NCBI GenBank assembly: GCA_012317185.1 | Contig: CP048838.1 | Span: 4,216,001-4,280,000 of the forward strand | Direction of reading: 5' to 3' | Length of the DNA stretch: 64,000 nt | Source: [Clostridium] innocuum | GTDB taxonomy: Bacteria > Bacillota_I > Bacilli_A > Erysipelotrichales > Erysipelotrichaceae | Part shown: positions 38,329 through 48,698 of the stretch, piece by piece | How positions within the stretch are numbered: the first letter of the stretch is position 1 | How the letters are laid out: every line of letters starts with the position of its first letter | Translations under genes and position numbers: made by a program | Notes under the pieces: model-generated | What the model was told of the DNA's origin: nothing | Databases searched by the model: none | The model's input: only the letters and a program-made list of their open reading frames with translations

Positions 38329-40038
38329 CTACCTTATTTTCCAAATATAATATGACCCTATTTTTTTATACAAAGTCATTTCCACATTTACTTTATAATG
38401 TTCTTGTATAAAAGTCAAGATTTCATTTATCGGTCTGTTCTCTATAAAATAAACATTTTCCTTTAATAAATGTTCCATAGGGTTATTTATACTATGTTTT
38501 TCCAATTGCTTCATCCAATCCGGATGGAATGTATCAATTCCCGCAAAAAAAGCAGCATTCTTAAATTCTGACTTTTGAATCCCTTTCCATGGATTGTAAT
38601 TCAAATATAACGTTTGAATATTGGAATAAAAACCTAAATAATAAAAATTATTTGGATTCTGCTTAATTTCGTTTATAACACTCATATCCTTTTCTTTTTC
38701 AAAAGAAGCATTATATTTTGCTAAATCATTATTCCATGAAATAAACAATGCATCATAACTACTTTTTCCATAACTTGGTATATACACTGGTATTCTACAT
38801 ACACATAGAACGATCAAAACTGCGATTAGAAATTTATCGCTAAATTTTTCGATTCGACTTTCAGATATTTGAATGCTAAAGAGCAAAAATGCTGTGGCTG
38901 CTAAAAAGATAGAATACTCAACACGATAGTTTAGTCTTCCTAGATACATGTTTAAAAACAATAAACAGAAAGCAAAGAAATTCACAGCCAAGACTTGAAA
39001 GATTCCATTTCTTATTGCAAAAATTCCAATCAATGAAATGAGGATTAGTGCCCAAACACTTACGTAATATTTATACTGGCGATTTATTAAATTGACAATC
39101 GTTCCTTTTATACTCGTATATTGGCTATCTCGATAGGCATTTAAAATAGTGCTAACCGTTTTTAATTTATCTAAATCGTAATATTCTATATCTCCGAAAT
39201 TCCAATGAACTAATGTATAAAAATCATTTTCACTAATTCCATTTTTTTCAAATTCTATTCGGTTATCTTCATATGAGTAGTAAGAATAATCTACAATATC
39301 AGATCGATATGCACTATATGTTTTATATGCTTTAAACGCAGGATATCGTTGAACAAATCCTATACTGAAAAGACTTAATCCAATCAAAATAAGAAAACAT
39401 GGGAATATTACTTTCCCTGCTTTTTTAACCAAATTCACGAAATCTATGTATTTGAGCCTCTTCTTTATTCCATAAAATAAGACTGGTAGTCCAGAAAAAA
39501 ATAAAACAATATAGATGCATTTATTTCTTATCATATAGCCAACACAAAAAAGGAAAACCCCCAAAGCGACTTCTTTTTTATTTATCGTTTTGCTATCTAA
39601 AATATTGCTTAAAATAAGAATGCATCCTGTACATAGAGAGATCGTCGCAGTTTTTGTGAATTGCACCAATAAGTATAGATCATTGGAAAAAAACAAAAGA
39701 AATATCATAAAAAGCAATATGCTTAGATTATCTTTTTTATATTTCAAAAACGTATACGATATAATGCATAATGAAGTAAATATTACCGCAATTTGAAAAA
39801 TAAAATACCAGTTGATTGTTGCGATAAATGTATATAACATAGAGAGAACAATCCCAATCATAGGATGCATAAACATAATAAATGAGGAAGGTGAGCCTGT
39901 ATAAGCTCCAGAAACCACCATTTCCATGATAAAGTCATCAGAAACCTCATACTTCATACATCCTGAGAAAGCAAATAATATTAGGAGAACTAAGTTTATA
40001 CAAAAAATCCCTTTTTTAGAAATTAAAAACTCTTTCAT
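38329..40038 (-). CDS. Polytopic membrane protein of the polysaccharide locus (possible GT-C)
   Basis: 569 aa with about 11-12 membrane helices and a soluble C-terminal tail of about 110 residues. Just after the first helix the sequence reads KYEVSDDFIMEMVVSGAYTG, an acidic patch where GT-C enzymes carry metal-binding residues. I do not recognise the family firmly. Context between Wzx and RmlB suggests a lipid-sugar-dependent transferase or another envelope polymer step. ATG at 40038 is preferred over a GTG that touches the AGGAGG site. Confidence 0.6.
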   Translation of the reverse strand: MKEFLISKKGIFCINLVLLILFAFSGCMKYEVSDDFIMEMVVSGAYTGSPSSFIMFMHPMIGIVLSMLYTFIATINWYFIFQIAVIFTSLCIISYTFLKYKKDNLSILLFMIFLLFFSNDLYLLVQFTKTATISLCTGCILILSNILDSKTINKKEVALGVFLFCVGYMIRNKCIYIVLFFSGLPVLFYGIKKRLKYIDFVNLVKKAGKVIFPCFLILIGLSLFSIGFVQRYPAFKAYKTYSAYRSDIVDYSYYSYEDNRIEFEKNGISENDFYTLVHWNFGDIEYYDLDKLKTVSTILNAYRDSQYTSIKGTIVNLINRQYKYYVSVWALILISLIGIFAIRNGIFQVLAVNFFAFCLLFLNMYLGRLNYRVEYSIFLAATAFLLFSIQISESRIEKFSDKFLIAVLIVLCVCRIPVYIPSYGKSSYDALFISWNNDLAKYNASFEKEKDMSVINEIKQNPNNFYYLGFYSNIQTLYLNYNPWKGIQKSEFKNAAFFAGIDTFHPDWMKQLEKHSINNPMEHLLKENVYFIENRPINEILTFIQEHYKVNVEMTLYKKIGSYYIWKIR

Positions 40039-40046
40039 CACAAAGT

Positions 40047-41504
40047 TCACCTCCTAGTTTTTAAAGCTGAATAACCTTTATATATATAGTCAACCACAAA
40101 CTCTTCTTTCAATAGAATCAAGCAAATAACATAACTTCCAAAAAACAAAATTGCATATACAAATAAACTGAAGAAGACTGTAAAATCGGTAAACAGATTG
40201 ATGAAAAGTACAAGTATTGAAGCAAATAAACATGAAATAATTATTTTAAAAATTTTGAATCCACACTTAACTTCATGTAATTGTTTTGAAGTATACATAA
40301 TTTGTACAGCCAAAACAGAAAATTCAGCAATCAGTGTGCCTAAAGATGCACCAGCGGCTCCTAATCTAGGAATACATATATAATTGACAATTAAGTCAAG
40401 GATTGCACCAAATGTAACGGAGTATACAACAATTTTTTCTTTCCCTAAAGGTGTTAATATTTGGATACCTGTGATGTTAGATAATCCTATTAAAAGAATA
40501 GTAGGAGTAATTATTTGCATTGCCAGCGTTGCGCCTATAAAATCTCTTCCAGATAAAACAATCAGTGTTTCTTTTGCAAATAAAATAAAGAAAATAGTTA
40601 GTGGTAATGCTATTATAAAAACAAATCTAATACTCTTAGAAATTAAGGTTTGAAACTGTATCTTATCATTTTTTTGAATACAATAAGATAATCTAGGTAA
40701 TAAAACCGTTCCTAAAGATGTGACTAAACTTAGCAATATTGTCTTAATTTTTATTGCAGCATTATAGTACCCGACCTCTATATCAGATTGCATAAAACCA
40801 AGCATGACAGTATCGAGATTTGTATAGACTGTAATTGCAACAGATTGAGCAAAGAAAACCAAAATCGGTCTTATATGCACTAGAAAACTATAACTTTCGA
40901 CTTTTTTAAAATTAATTAACTTGCGTAATCTAATAAAATTTAATATGTTAGATCCTGCATTTGCAAAAATCGCAATTCCACCATAAATAATATAATCACT
41001 TTTTTGATGGATAAAGAAAAACATTAGTATTATGGATATAATTTTAAAAAATATAGAGCGGTAAGTTATATAGCTATATTGCTCTAGTGCTTGATATAAC
41101 CAATTAACTCCAAAAACATTTAAAATAATAGATAAAGAATTTATTAGCATTAAGGTCTTCTCTTTATATAATTCTGGCACTATAAAGACACTAATAAAAT
41201 AAAACATTAATGCTAAACTAGTCGCACTCATATGAATTATAAGAAGCTCTTGTACTGTTTTATTTAGTTTATCTTTATCATCGCGTATTCTTGCGCATGC
41301 ACGTATGCCATAAGTTGGAATCCCTAAGGCAGCAATCATAGAAAAGTAACTCGCAATAGATGCTGCAAATGCTACTTTTCCAGTTCCCTCAGCTAATAGA
41401 ATTCTAGAAACATAGGGAAATGTTACAATAGGAAATATAAAATTTGCCGCAGTCAAAATGAAATTCATTATAAAATTCTTTTTGACAGTTTGTATTTTAT
41501 TCAT
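40047..41504 (-). CDS. Wzx-type polysaccharide flippase
   Basis: 485 aa with about 14 membrane helices, MOP/MATE superfamily. The N-terminus IMNFILTAANFIFPIVTFPYVSRIL and NWLYQALEQYSYITYRSIFFK are typical of Wzx O-unit flippases. These move undecaprenyl-diphosphate oligosaccharides to the outer face for polymerisation. The start overlaps the glf stop by 8 nt. Confidence 0.88.
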   Translation of the reverse strand: MNKIQTVKKNFIMNFILTAANFIFPIVTFPYVSRILLAEGTGKVAFAASIASYFSMIAALGIPTYGIRACARIRDDKDKLNKTVQELLIIHMSATSLALMFYFISVFIVPELYKEKTLMLINSLSIILNVFGVNWLYQALEQYSYITYRSIFFKIISIILMFFFIHQKSDYIIYGGIAIFANAGSNILNFIRLRKLINFKKVESYSFLVHIRPILVFFAQSVAITVYTNLDTVMLGFMQSDIEVGYYNAAIKIKTILLSLVTSLGTVLLPRLSYCIQKNDKIQFQTLISKSIRFVFIIALPLTIFFILFAKETLIVLSGRDFIGATLAMQIITPTILLIGLSNITGIQILTPLGKEKIVVYSVTFGAILDLIVNYICIPRLGAAGASLGTLIAEFSVLAVQIMYTSKQLHEVKCGFKIFKIIISCLFASILVLFINLFTDFTVFFSLFVYAILFFGSYVICLILLKEEFVVDYIYKGYSALKTRR

Positions 41505-42597
41505 TAAACTCTTTTCCTACCATCTCTAAGGCTTCACTTATGATATGATGCATATCATAATACTTGTACATTCCCAATCTTCCGCCAAAAATAACTTTAT
41601 TTTCTTTATCTGCAAGTGCTTTATATTTTTCATACAGACAATTATTTTTTTCATCATTCATCGGGTAATATGGTTCATCACCTTTTTTCCAAGTTGCTGG
41701 ATACTCTCTTGTTATTACTGTTTTTTCTTGCTTCCCATATTCAAAATGCTTGTGTTCTATAATTCTAGTATATGGTATTTCATATTCATTATAATTTACC
41801 ACAGCATTACCTTGATAATTCTCGCTTTCTAATATTTCTGTTTCAAATCTAAGACTACGATATTCTAATTCGCCAAAGCAATAATCATAGTATTGATCAA
41901 TCATGCCAGTGAAAACGATTTTATTAGCAATCGTTTCTAGTTCTTTTCTTTTAGAAAAATAATCACAATTCAATCGTATATCAATTCCTTCAAGCATTTT
42001 TTCAATAATCGGTGTATATCCACCAATCGGTATGCCCTGATACAAATCATTAAAATAATTATTATCGTATGTAAATCTCACGGGTAATCTTTTAATAATG
42101 AAAGAAGGAAGCTCATCACATCTTCTTCCCCATTGTTTTTGTGTATATCCTTTTACTAATTTTTCGTATATGTCTCTTCCTACTAATGATATAGCCTGCT
42201 CCTCTAGATTTTTAGGCTCTATAATACCTGATTCTTTGATTTGCTGTTCGATTTTTTTCTTCGCTTGCTCTGGGGTAATTACTCCCCAAAGCTTATTAAA
42301 CGTATTCATATTAAAAGGCATATTGTAAATTTCATCTCTATACCTTGCAATAGGAGAGTTGGTATATCTATTAAAAGTAGCAAATTGCTGAATATATTTC
42401 CAGACCTCGTGATTAGATGTATGGAATATATGCGCCCCATATTCATGAACATTAATACCTTCCACTTCTTTAGTGTAAATATTTCCGCCGATATGAGGTC
42501 TTTTGTCAATTACAAGACAATTTTTTCCCCTTTTTTTTGCTTCATATGCAAAAATAGAACCAAATAGACCTGCACCTACTATCAAATAATCATACAT
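41497..42597 (-). CDS. glf: UDP-galactopyranose mutase
   Basis: 366 aa. The FAD-binding YLIVGAGLFGSIFA and IDKRPHIGGNIY are followed by GINVHEYGAHIFHT, YNMPFNMNTFNKLWGV, KGYTQKQWGRRCDELP and the C-terminal FGGRLGMYKYYDMH, all characteristic. It interconverts UDP-Galp and UDP-Galf, so the polymer should contain galactofuranose. The adjacent GT2 gene downstream of it in coordinate, upstream in transcription, resembles Galf transferases. Confidence 0.95.
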   Translation of the reverse strand: MYDYLIVGAGLFGSIFAYEAKKRGKNCLVIDKRPHIGGNIYTKEVEGINVHEYGAHIFHTSNHEVWKYIQQFATFNRYTNSPIARYRDEIYNMPFNMNTFNKLWGVITPEQAKKKIEQQIKESGIIEPKNLEEQAISLVGRDIYEKLVKGYTQKQWGRRCDELPSFIIKRLPVRFTYDNNYFNDLYQGIPIGGYTPIIEKMLEGIDIRLNCDYFSKRKELETIANKIVFTGMIDQYYDYCFGELEYRSLRFETEILESENYQGNAVVNYNEYEIPYTRIIEHKHFEYGKQEKTVITREYPATWKKGDEPYYPMNDEKNNCLYEKYKALADKENKVIFGGRLGMYKYYDMHHIISEALEMVGKEFNE

Positions 42598-42606
42598 TCA
42601 ATTCAC

Positions 42607-43560
42607 TCACTTTCCATCGAACTTTTCTCCAGGTTTAACCTGTTTTCCTAATAAATTATGCCTAGCATCATGATATGCTTTTTTGGTATATCTAATTCTA
42701 GGCAAAGACCATTTTGAAATTGCTCTTAAATATGAAAACAAACAAAAATACATTGGGCGTAATCGTTTAAAAATGAAATTCTTCCCATATTTCATATCAA
42801 ATACAAATGAATTCCTCAACATATAGTATTGTTTCCAATAAATTGGTTCACTTATATTGGGCAATGGTAGTTGCCTATTTAATTTTGCATTAACCATAAA
42901 ATATATCTTTGTTATCTTTGTACAGCGATATGCGTAGTCACTATCATCAAAGAGTAAAAAATATTTATCATCTGGTAGACCAATTTCCGACAAAATTTCA
43001 GAATTAAACAATGGTCCTTCAAACGCAAAATCCACAACTTCTATTTTTTCTTTTCCGGTAAAATCTGAAATAACTTGTTTATCTTCTACACGTTTAAAGA
43101 AATTGTCAAAATTCATTTTTATAACAGCATTATCTTTAAAATTTTCACAAGTTCTGTTTGGGATGCACACTTTATGATTTTCATCCATACCCTCAAGCAA
43201 AATTTCTAAGCAATTTACTTCTGGTAATACATCATCATCCATTACCCAATAATAGTCATAGTCATACTTTAATCCTATTTCAAAGGCTTTTTTAAATCCG
43301 CCTGCCCCTCCTTCATTTTTTTCATTTAAATAATAATAAAATTTGATATTATTTAAATTAGTGATTTGTACCTCATTAATCTTTTCATGTAAGTTTAAGC
43401 CTAAAGCATTTAAATGACATAAAGTCCCATCAGTTGAATGATTATCAACGACTACAATTCCTGATATTTGATGGGTTTGATTACTTAATGCATTTAAAAC
43501 TTTTTCTAAACATTTTTTACGATTATATGTACATAATAATACACAGACTTTTTTATTCAT
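42607..43560 (-). CDS. GT2 glycosyltransferase, galactofuranosyltransferase-like
   Basis: 317 aa. VCVLLCTYNRKKCLEKVLNAL, VVDNHSTDGT, NEGGAGGFKKAFEIG and the DxD-type WVMDDDVLPE are GT2 hallmarks, and the GGAGGF-type segment with MDDDV is seen in GlfT1/rhamnosyl-type enzymes. Together with glf next door this suggests Galf transfer to the growing lipid-linked repeat unit. No membrane helix. It overlaps the upstream GT2 gene by 8 nt. Confidence 0.8.
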   Translation of the reverse strand: MNKKVCVLLCTYNRKKCLEKVLNALSNQTHQISGIVVVDNHSTDGTLCHLNALGLNLHEKINEVQITNLNNIKFYYYLNEKNEGGAGGFKKAFEIGLKYDYDYYWVMDDDVLPEVNCLEILLEGMDENHKVCIPNRTCENFKDNAVIKMNFDNFFKRVEDKQVISDFTGKEKIEVVDFAFEGPLFNSEILSEIGLPDDKYFLLFDDSDYAYRCTKITKIYFMVNAKLNRQLPLPNISEPIYWKQYYMLRNSFVFDMKYGKNFIFKRLRPMYFCLFSYLRAISKWSLPRIRYTKKAYHDARHNLLGKQVKPGEKFDGK

Positions 43561-44455
43561 TTATTCGCCTTCCCTTTCTTTTTTGAACTATCCTAAATAT
43601 GTAGGAGCCTACTACAATTTTTAAGACAGAAATTTTTAGTTTTTTAGATAATACACTTAGCTTTATATTTTCTACTAAAACATGATATGCTCCTGCATAA
43701 TACATCCTTTTAAGTTCTGATCTAGCTTCATACTGCATAAGTTCTATTGTATATAGTAAAAAACCTTTCGGCGATTTAGCCAAATGATTATAGATATTTC
43801 TAGTTAAGCCTGAATCCAAATACTCACATCGATAAATGGGTTCATTAAACCATCTTATTTTATATCCGTCTCTTGCTATTTCATTCCATAAGACACATTC
43901 ACTTAGAAATTTTTCACCACTAAATTCCGGAAATCTATACTTCTTTATTACATCTGTATAAAAAACCTCAGCTTTATCTCCTTTTATATTCTTTTCTCTT
44001 CTTTCTATTGAAGAACAGTCCAAATATTCTCCTTCAAACGATTCTCCTACATCTCCACTAAATTCATAAGATTTCAAGCCTCCAATACCTGCAAACTTTT
44101 CTTGTTCACTTTTTAGAGTAGTAAACCAAAAGATAATTCTTTCTATTGAATTTTCTGGTAAAGTATCATCTGAATCAACTATAAAGAAAAATTCTCCTGT
44201 CGCATTTTCTATTCCCATATTAACTGCATGATGTTTTCCTCTATTTGTTGATTTTATATAATTAACCCCAAATGGACTCTTTTCTTTCAGCTTATGAACT
44301 ATATCTTCTGTATCATCTGTTGATCCGTCATCTACTATAATCCATTCCATCATCGTTAAATCAACTGTTTGCTTTGTTAAAGTCTCATATAATTTAGGCA
44401 AGAAACTAGAACGATTATACGTAGGTGTCATAATTGTTATTTTAATATCACTCAT
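43553..44455 (-). CDS. GT2 glycosyltransferase
   Basis: 300 aa from the ATG that has AAAGG 8 nt upstream (MSDIKITIMTPTYNRSSF). It has WIIVDDGSTDDT, NRGKHHAVNMGI and the metal-binding VDSDDTLPENSI. It adds one sugar to the repeat unit on the cytoplasmic face; donor and acceptor are not predictable. It overlaps both neighbours, as expected in a compact operon. Confidence 0.85.
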   Translation of the reverse strand: MSDIKITIMTPTYNRSSFLPKLYETLTKQTVDLTMMEWIIVDDGSTDDTEDIVHKLKEKSPFGVNYIKSTNRGKHHAVNMGIENATGEFFFIVDSDDTLPENSIERIIFWFTTLKSEQEKFAGIGGLKSYEFSGDVGESFEGEYLDCSSIERREKNIKGDKAEVFYTDVIKKYRFPEFSGEKFLSECVLWNEIARDGYKIRWFNEPIYRCEYLDSGLTRNIYNHLAKSPKGFLLYTIELMQYEARSELKRMYYAGAYHVLVENIKLSVLSKKLKISVLKIVVGSYIFRIVQKRKGRRINE

Positions 44456-45596
44456 ATTCATTACCTTTTTCAAATAAACAGTCAAACTCATATAAACGTG
44501 CTTGTAAATCAAAAAAAGGACTTCTTTCTACTGCTTTTTCTCTCAATTCATTTAATTTATCCTTATCCTTAAGTAATTGCTTTAAACCTTCATATAGTCC
44601 ATTCTCATTATTCTCTACAATTAGACCGAATTCACTGTCTCCTAAAATATCTTTCATTCCTGCACAATCTGTCGTAAGTACAGGTGTACCTAAAAAAATA
44701 GCTTCAGAAACCACTGTGCTAAATCCTTCAGTTAATGAAGAACATACAAATAAATCTGCTTTTTTTAATAATGGATATGGATTATCAATAAATCCAGTTA
44801 ATTCAACACAATCATTTAGTTCATTATCATCAATAAATTTTTGATAAGTATCCTTCAAGAGTCCGGTTCCTACAATTTTTAATTTAAATGTCAATTTATC
44901 TTCTTTTAATCTAACACAACACTTTAAAAGTCGATCATATCCTTTTTGTGGACTAAGTCTTCCCACAGTAATAAGATTTAATGGATTCTGCCTCTTATAT
45001 TCTGTAACATTTTTTATAGAATTTAGTATCTTATTAGTATCTAGCACATTTAGTTGAACTTGCACTTTTTCTTCATCCACATCGTATATTTTTAAAAAAG
45101 AAGTTTTCACATCAGATGAAACGCATAATATCTTATTGTAAAAATTATAACATTCTTTCGCTTCTTCTTTACTTCTATAGTATTTATTGCTATCAGGCAG
45201 ATTTATTAAATCAACATGAACCCATGCATATTTGGGAGTCCTTGACTTAGAACCGGCAATTATCTTAGTTACTGGTCCTTCTAAAAATGCTATTTCATAA
45301 TCATATTCTCCCTGAACATATTTCTTGTATAATTTTTCTTTTTTTGAAAATTTAATATATCTTAAAAAAAGAAAGCGAATATAATTTCTCAATCGCTCTG
45401 GATACGCTTCTAAATCAAAAGCAAAAAAATATGTTGCATATTTTTTTATTTCTTCTATATATATTCCCTCATTTAACAAAGAAAAAACATACACATCATA
45501 TTTTGTTTTATCCATTGCTTTCACTGTATCAAGAAGTATTTTCTCTGCACCACCACCAATTAAATTAGTTATGCTAAATAATATTTTCTTTTTCAT
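44448..45596 (-). CDS. GT4 glycosyltransferase
   Basis: 382 aa, GT-B fold. N-terminal ILFSITNLIGGGAEKILLDTV and C-terminal LITVGRLSPQKGYDRLLKCC, then FVCSSLTEGFSTVVSEAIFLGTP with the E-x7-E type retaining motif. It uses a nucleotide sugar to extend the repeat unit. The linkage is unknown. Confidence 0.88.
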   Translation of the reverse strand: MKKKILFSITNLIGGGAEKILLDTVKAMDKTKYDVYVFSLLNEGIYIEEIKKYATYFFAFDLEAYPERLRNYIRFLFLRYIKFSKKEKLYKKYVQGEYDYEIAFLEGPVTKIIAGSKSRTPKYAWVHVDLINLPDSNKYYRSKEEAKECYNFYNKILCVSSDVKTSFLKIYDVDEEKVQVQLNVLDTNKILNSIKNVTEYKRQNPLNLITVGRLSPQKGYDRLLKCCVRLKEDKLTFKLKIVGTGLLKDTYQKFIDDNELNDCVELTGFIDNPYPLLKKADLFVCSSLTEGFSTVVSEAIFLGTPVLTTDCAGMKDILGDSEFGLIVENNENGLYEGLKQLLKDKDKLNELREKAVERSPFFDLQARLYEFDCLFEKGNEYE

Positions 45597-45608
45597 TAAA
45601 AGCCTCCC

Positions 45609-46730
45609 CTAAAATATCCAATACCAGCCATATGCTATGATATTTGCATATGTCGCTAATATAGAAGCAATTGACAAAAATAACATAATTATAGATAAAA
45701 TATGTGTTAGTTTAATTTTAAATTTCTTAAATTCAAAATAATTATTAATCTTTTTTTCTGATAATAAAATAAATAAAGGTTCTATCATAAACAAAGGCAC
45801 CAAGTACATAAATCTTCTAATCAGATCAAATTGATAGAACGTTGATAACGCTAATATTGTATATAGAATTAAATACTTAATTGTATTAGACTTCTGTTTA
45901 TACATTAGTATAATTATAAAAGAAGCAAAGAGAGCAAGAAGCATAAATAAAATCATATAATTCGCATTATATGGCTGTATAGTTCCATTTAAATATGGTA
46001 GTATCTTAAGATACACAAATGAGTCTTTCGGACATAAACTTAAAAAAAACTTTAAAATAGGATAATGAAAAAAAATACCTACTAATAAAGCGAACTGAAT
46101 TTTTCTATTTTTTATCCAATCTACTAATAAAGGAATTACAAGAACCAATGATACCGGATGAATAAGCGATAATAATAAAACTACAATCAAGAAGTGATGA
46201 ACTCGTATTCTCTCTGTTCTTAATGCATAACAATAATATGCACCGGTGATAAAACAAAAATAATTTCTTATTGCTAAGATATAAGTTTTATAAAAAGACA
46301 TGCAAAATATAAATAACAACATACCTATCAATATATTTTTGTTTCGTATTTCTAAATCATCATAAATCATTAGTATTAGCTTAAATAAATAGAAATATCC
46401 GACAAATGTAAAAATCGCTTGGTATAAGCCTAATATATTAGTTTGTGCAATTATATACATTATTAAGTTATTCAAATATACCAATGAATATCCTGAATGA
46501 AATATTACCATAATAGAATGATTTTGATAACTTCCCATGACATCAAAATGTCTCTGTAAGTCATCCGATGTATTAGGCAATGTATAGAAAGCAATTAAAG
46601 CTAAGCCAACTGAAATCAATACAATGGATAAAATATCACATTTTTTTTGTTCTTGCCTAATAAAATAGCATCCACTACCTATACATAAAACCGGTAATAT
46701 AATGCAAACTCCAAAAAGAATATTAGACAT
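45609..46730 (-). CDS. EpsG/Wzy-like polysaccharide polymerase
   Basis: 373 aa with about ten membrane helices and an EpsG-type middle (AIRNYFCFITGAYYCYALRT, then LLSLIHPVSLVLVIPLLV with a conserved His). DDLQRHFDVMG in the first outer loop is typical of EpsG family members. Such proteins polymerise lipid-linked repeat units outside the membrane. It is the only polymerase candidate of the locus. Confidence 0.75.
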   Translation of the reverse strand: MSNILFGVCIILPVLCIGSGCYFIRQEQKKCDILSIVLISVGLALIAFYTLPNTSDDLQRHFDVMGSYQNHSIMVIFHSGYSLVYLNNLIMYIIAQTNILGLYQAIFTFVGYFYLFKLILMIYDDLEIRNKNILIGMLLFIFCMSFYKTYILAIRNYFCFITGAYYCYALRTERIRVHHFLIVVLLLSLIHPVSLVLVIPLLVDWIKNRKIQFALLVGIFFHYPILKFFLSLCPKDSFVYLKILPYLNGTIQPYNANYMILFMLLALFASFIIILMYKQKSNTIKYLILYTILALSTFYQFDLIRRFMYLVPLFMIEPLFILLSEKKINNYFEFKKFKIKLTHILSIIMLFLSIASILATYANIIAYGWYWIF

Positions 46731-47550
46731 CTATAACTCTCCTTTTATGTAATTTTTTATAAACCTTTTTTGGAATCATTCCAATAATTAATGGTTTCAG
46801 TGCATAAATAAATAAGTACTTTGTCATTCCTGTACGCTTCATCCAATAAAATTTTAGTTTCGCCTCTTGAATTCTATATACATATTTTCTTTTTTTTATT
46901 CCACTTTCATCTTCTCTATATTCTAAAAGATAATCACCAATAATCTCCAATACCATTCTTTCTTCTTTCATTTTACACCATAAATCATAATCTTCAGCAC
47001 GACATGTTAATTCAGTTACTGTATATTTATTCACATTAAGTATCGCTTCTTTTCTCATCATCACAGAAGGATGAATAAGGGAAGTTTGCTTAACCGCTTC
47101 TTTTAATGAAATACTTTTCATATGAGGAAATTCAGTCTTTGAATACCTATTTGATGAGTTATCTATATAGTATACATTAGTACCGATCACACTAGTTTCT
47201 GGATGCTCATTTAAATACTCTACTTGAATAGAAAATCTATCTGATAAAGCCCTATCATCACTATCCATTCTTGCAATATAATCACCTTTAGATATATCTA
47301 TGCACCTATTAAGTGAGGCTGCTAGCCCCATGTTTTTTTTATTATTTATAATTGTTATTCTATTATCAATTTTTTTATATTTCTCTAATATCTTAGTGCT
47401 TTGATCCGCAGAACAATCATTACATATAATAAATTCAAAATTCTTATAGGTTTGACAAAGAATAGATTCTATTGCTTCTTTTAAAAATCTCTGATCATTA
47501 TACACACCCATAATTACAGAAATCAAAGGTTCTTTATTCATTTCTCTCAT
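46723..47550 (-). CDS. GT2 glycosyltransferase
   Basis: 275 aa. LISVIMGVYNDQRFLKEAIESIL, ICNDCSADQSTKIL, NMGLAASLNRCID and DYIARMDSDDRAL are the GT2 blocks, followed by a C-terminal amphipathic region (YIFALKPLIIGMIPKKVYKKL). ATG at 47550 has GAGGG 6 nt upstream. It overlaps both neighbours. Confidence 0.86.
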   Translation of the reverse strand: MREMNKEPLISVIMGVYNDQRFLKEAIESILCQTYKNFEFIICNDCSADQSTKILEKYKKIDNRITIINNKKNMGLAASLNRCIDISKGDYIARMDSDDRALSDRFSIQVEYLNEHPETSVIGTNVYYIDNSSNRYSKTEFPHMKSISLKEAVKQTSLIHPSVMMRKEAILNVNKYTVTELTCRAEDYDLWCKMKEERMVLEIIGDYLLEYREDESGIKKRKYVYRIQEAKLKFYWMKRTGMTKYLFIYALKPLIIGMIPKKVYKKLHKRRVIDV

Positions 47551-48685
47551 AAATTTCCCTCATTTTCAAATTCACTTTCTTTATAGAATAATTTGAAACT
47601 TTATTATAATTAAAAGCAGCCATTGATCTAGAAAGGTCTAACTCTAATATTTTATTTATATAAATATTAAAGCTTTCGTTTTCTAAATCCACACAGTATC
47701 CACCTTTCTCATTTTCAATTAAATCTTCATTTCCTCTAATTTTGGAAACGACACAAGGTAATCCACATGCCATTGCCTCCATTAAAGCTACTGACAGTCC
47801 TTCCCTTTTTGAAGGAAATACAAAAATATCGCATGACTTCATTATCTTAATTACATCTTTTCTATATCCAAGAAAATGTAATCTGTCTGATACATGTAAT
47901 TTCTTGGCTAATCGCTCATGTTGCTCTTTCAACTGACCATCACCGCACATTAGATAATGCACATTATTGGGTAACTCTGGTAATATTTCTATTACAATCT
48001 TGTGATTTTTATTAGCATTAAGCTCTCCAACTGAAAGTATTAAGATTGCATCCTTTGGAATATTCAACTCTTCACATAATTGTATCTTATTTTCTTTAAT
48101 TATATTAATTTTATCTATATCAATTCCAACACCTGGTACATATTCAACAGTACCGCTTTTCTTTAATTTAAATTTCTTTGCTGCAATATAGTCTTCATTG
48201 TTAATTGTAATCAGTACATTCGTATATTTTGCAGAAATTTTTTCAATATTTCTAAAAACAAAATTTTTAAATGGATTGTTTCCTTTAAAAAAGTGAAAAC
48301 CATGCGCTGTGTAAATCATTTTGCAAGTTCCGTATATATTACTTTTTTTATAAGCTAAACGTGTTATAAAGCTTGAGATAGGTGTATGTGTATGAACTAG
48401 AGAATAATTCTTATCATTTAATAACTGCTTTATTTGTTTATAAGAATTTATTATGTTTTTTATATTTTTAGGACTTCTCGAAAAACTAATATTAATTTTT
48501 TTAATCTTTAATTCCTTTAATTCACTTTCGAATTTTTTTATTCTTTCTTCATTCCAAACTGAATAATCATCAAAATTGCAGGCAACATCTATCGTATATC
48601 CCAGTTCTTGTAGTAATTTGATATTATTCATGTTAAACTGTCCAATCATTGATGGAACAGTTGCAGTCATTAATACTCTTTTCAT
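47534..48685 (-). CDS. GT4 glycosyltransferase (EpsD/PglA-like)
   Basis: 383 aa. MTATVPSMIGQFNMNNIKLL at the N-terminus, VHTHTPISSFITRLA and TAHGFHFFKG are characteristic of the EpsD/PglA/CapM group, and ILSVGELNANKNH plus FPSKREGLSVALMEAMACG are the GT4 donor-site blocks. Members such as PglA add the second sugar to undecaprenyl-PP-bacillosamine, which suits its place right after the bacillosamine genes. Confidence 0.87.
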   Translation of the reverse strand: MKRVLMTATVPSMIGQFNMNNIKLLQELGYTIDVACNFDDYSVWNEERIKKFESELKELKIKKINISFSRSPKNIKNIINSYKQIKQLLNDKNYSLVHTHTPISSFITRLAYKKSNIYGTCKMIYTAHGFHFFKGNNPFKNFVFRNIEKISAKYTNVLITINNEDYIAAKKFKLKKSGTVEYVPGVGIDIDKINIIKENKIQLCEELNIPKDAILILSVGELNANKNHKIVIEILPELPNNVHYLMCGDGQLKEQHERLAKKLHVSDRLHFLGYRKDVIKIMKSCDIFVFPSKREGLSVALMEAMACGLPCVVSKIRGNEDLIENEKGGYCVDLENESFNIYINKILELDLSRSMAAFNYNKVSNYSIKKVNLKMREIYERNE

Positions 48686-48698
48686 ACTTTCTCCAATC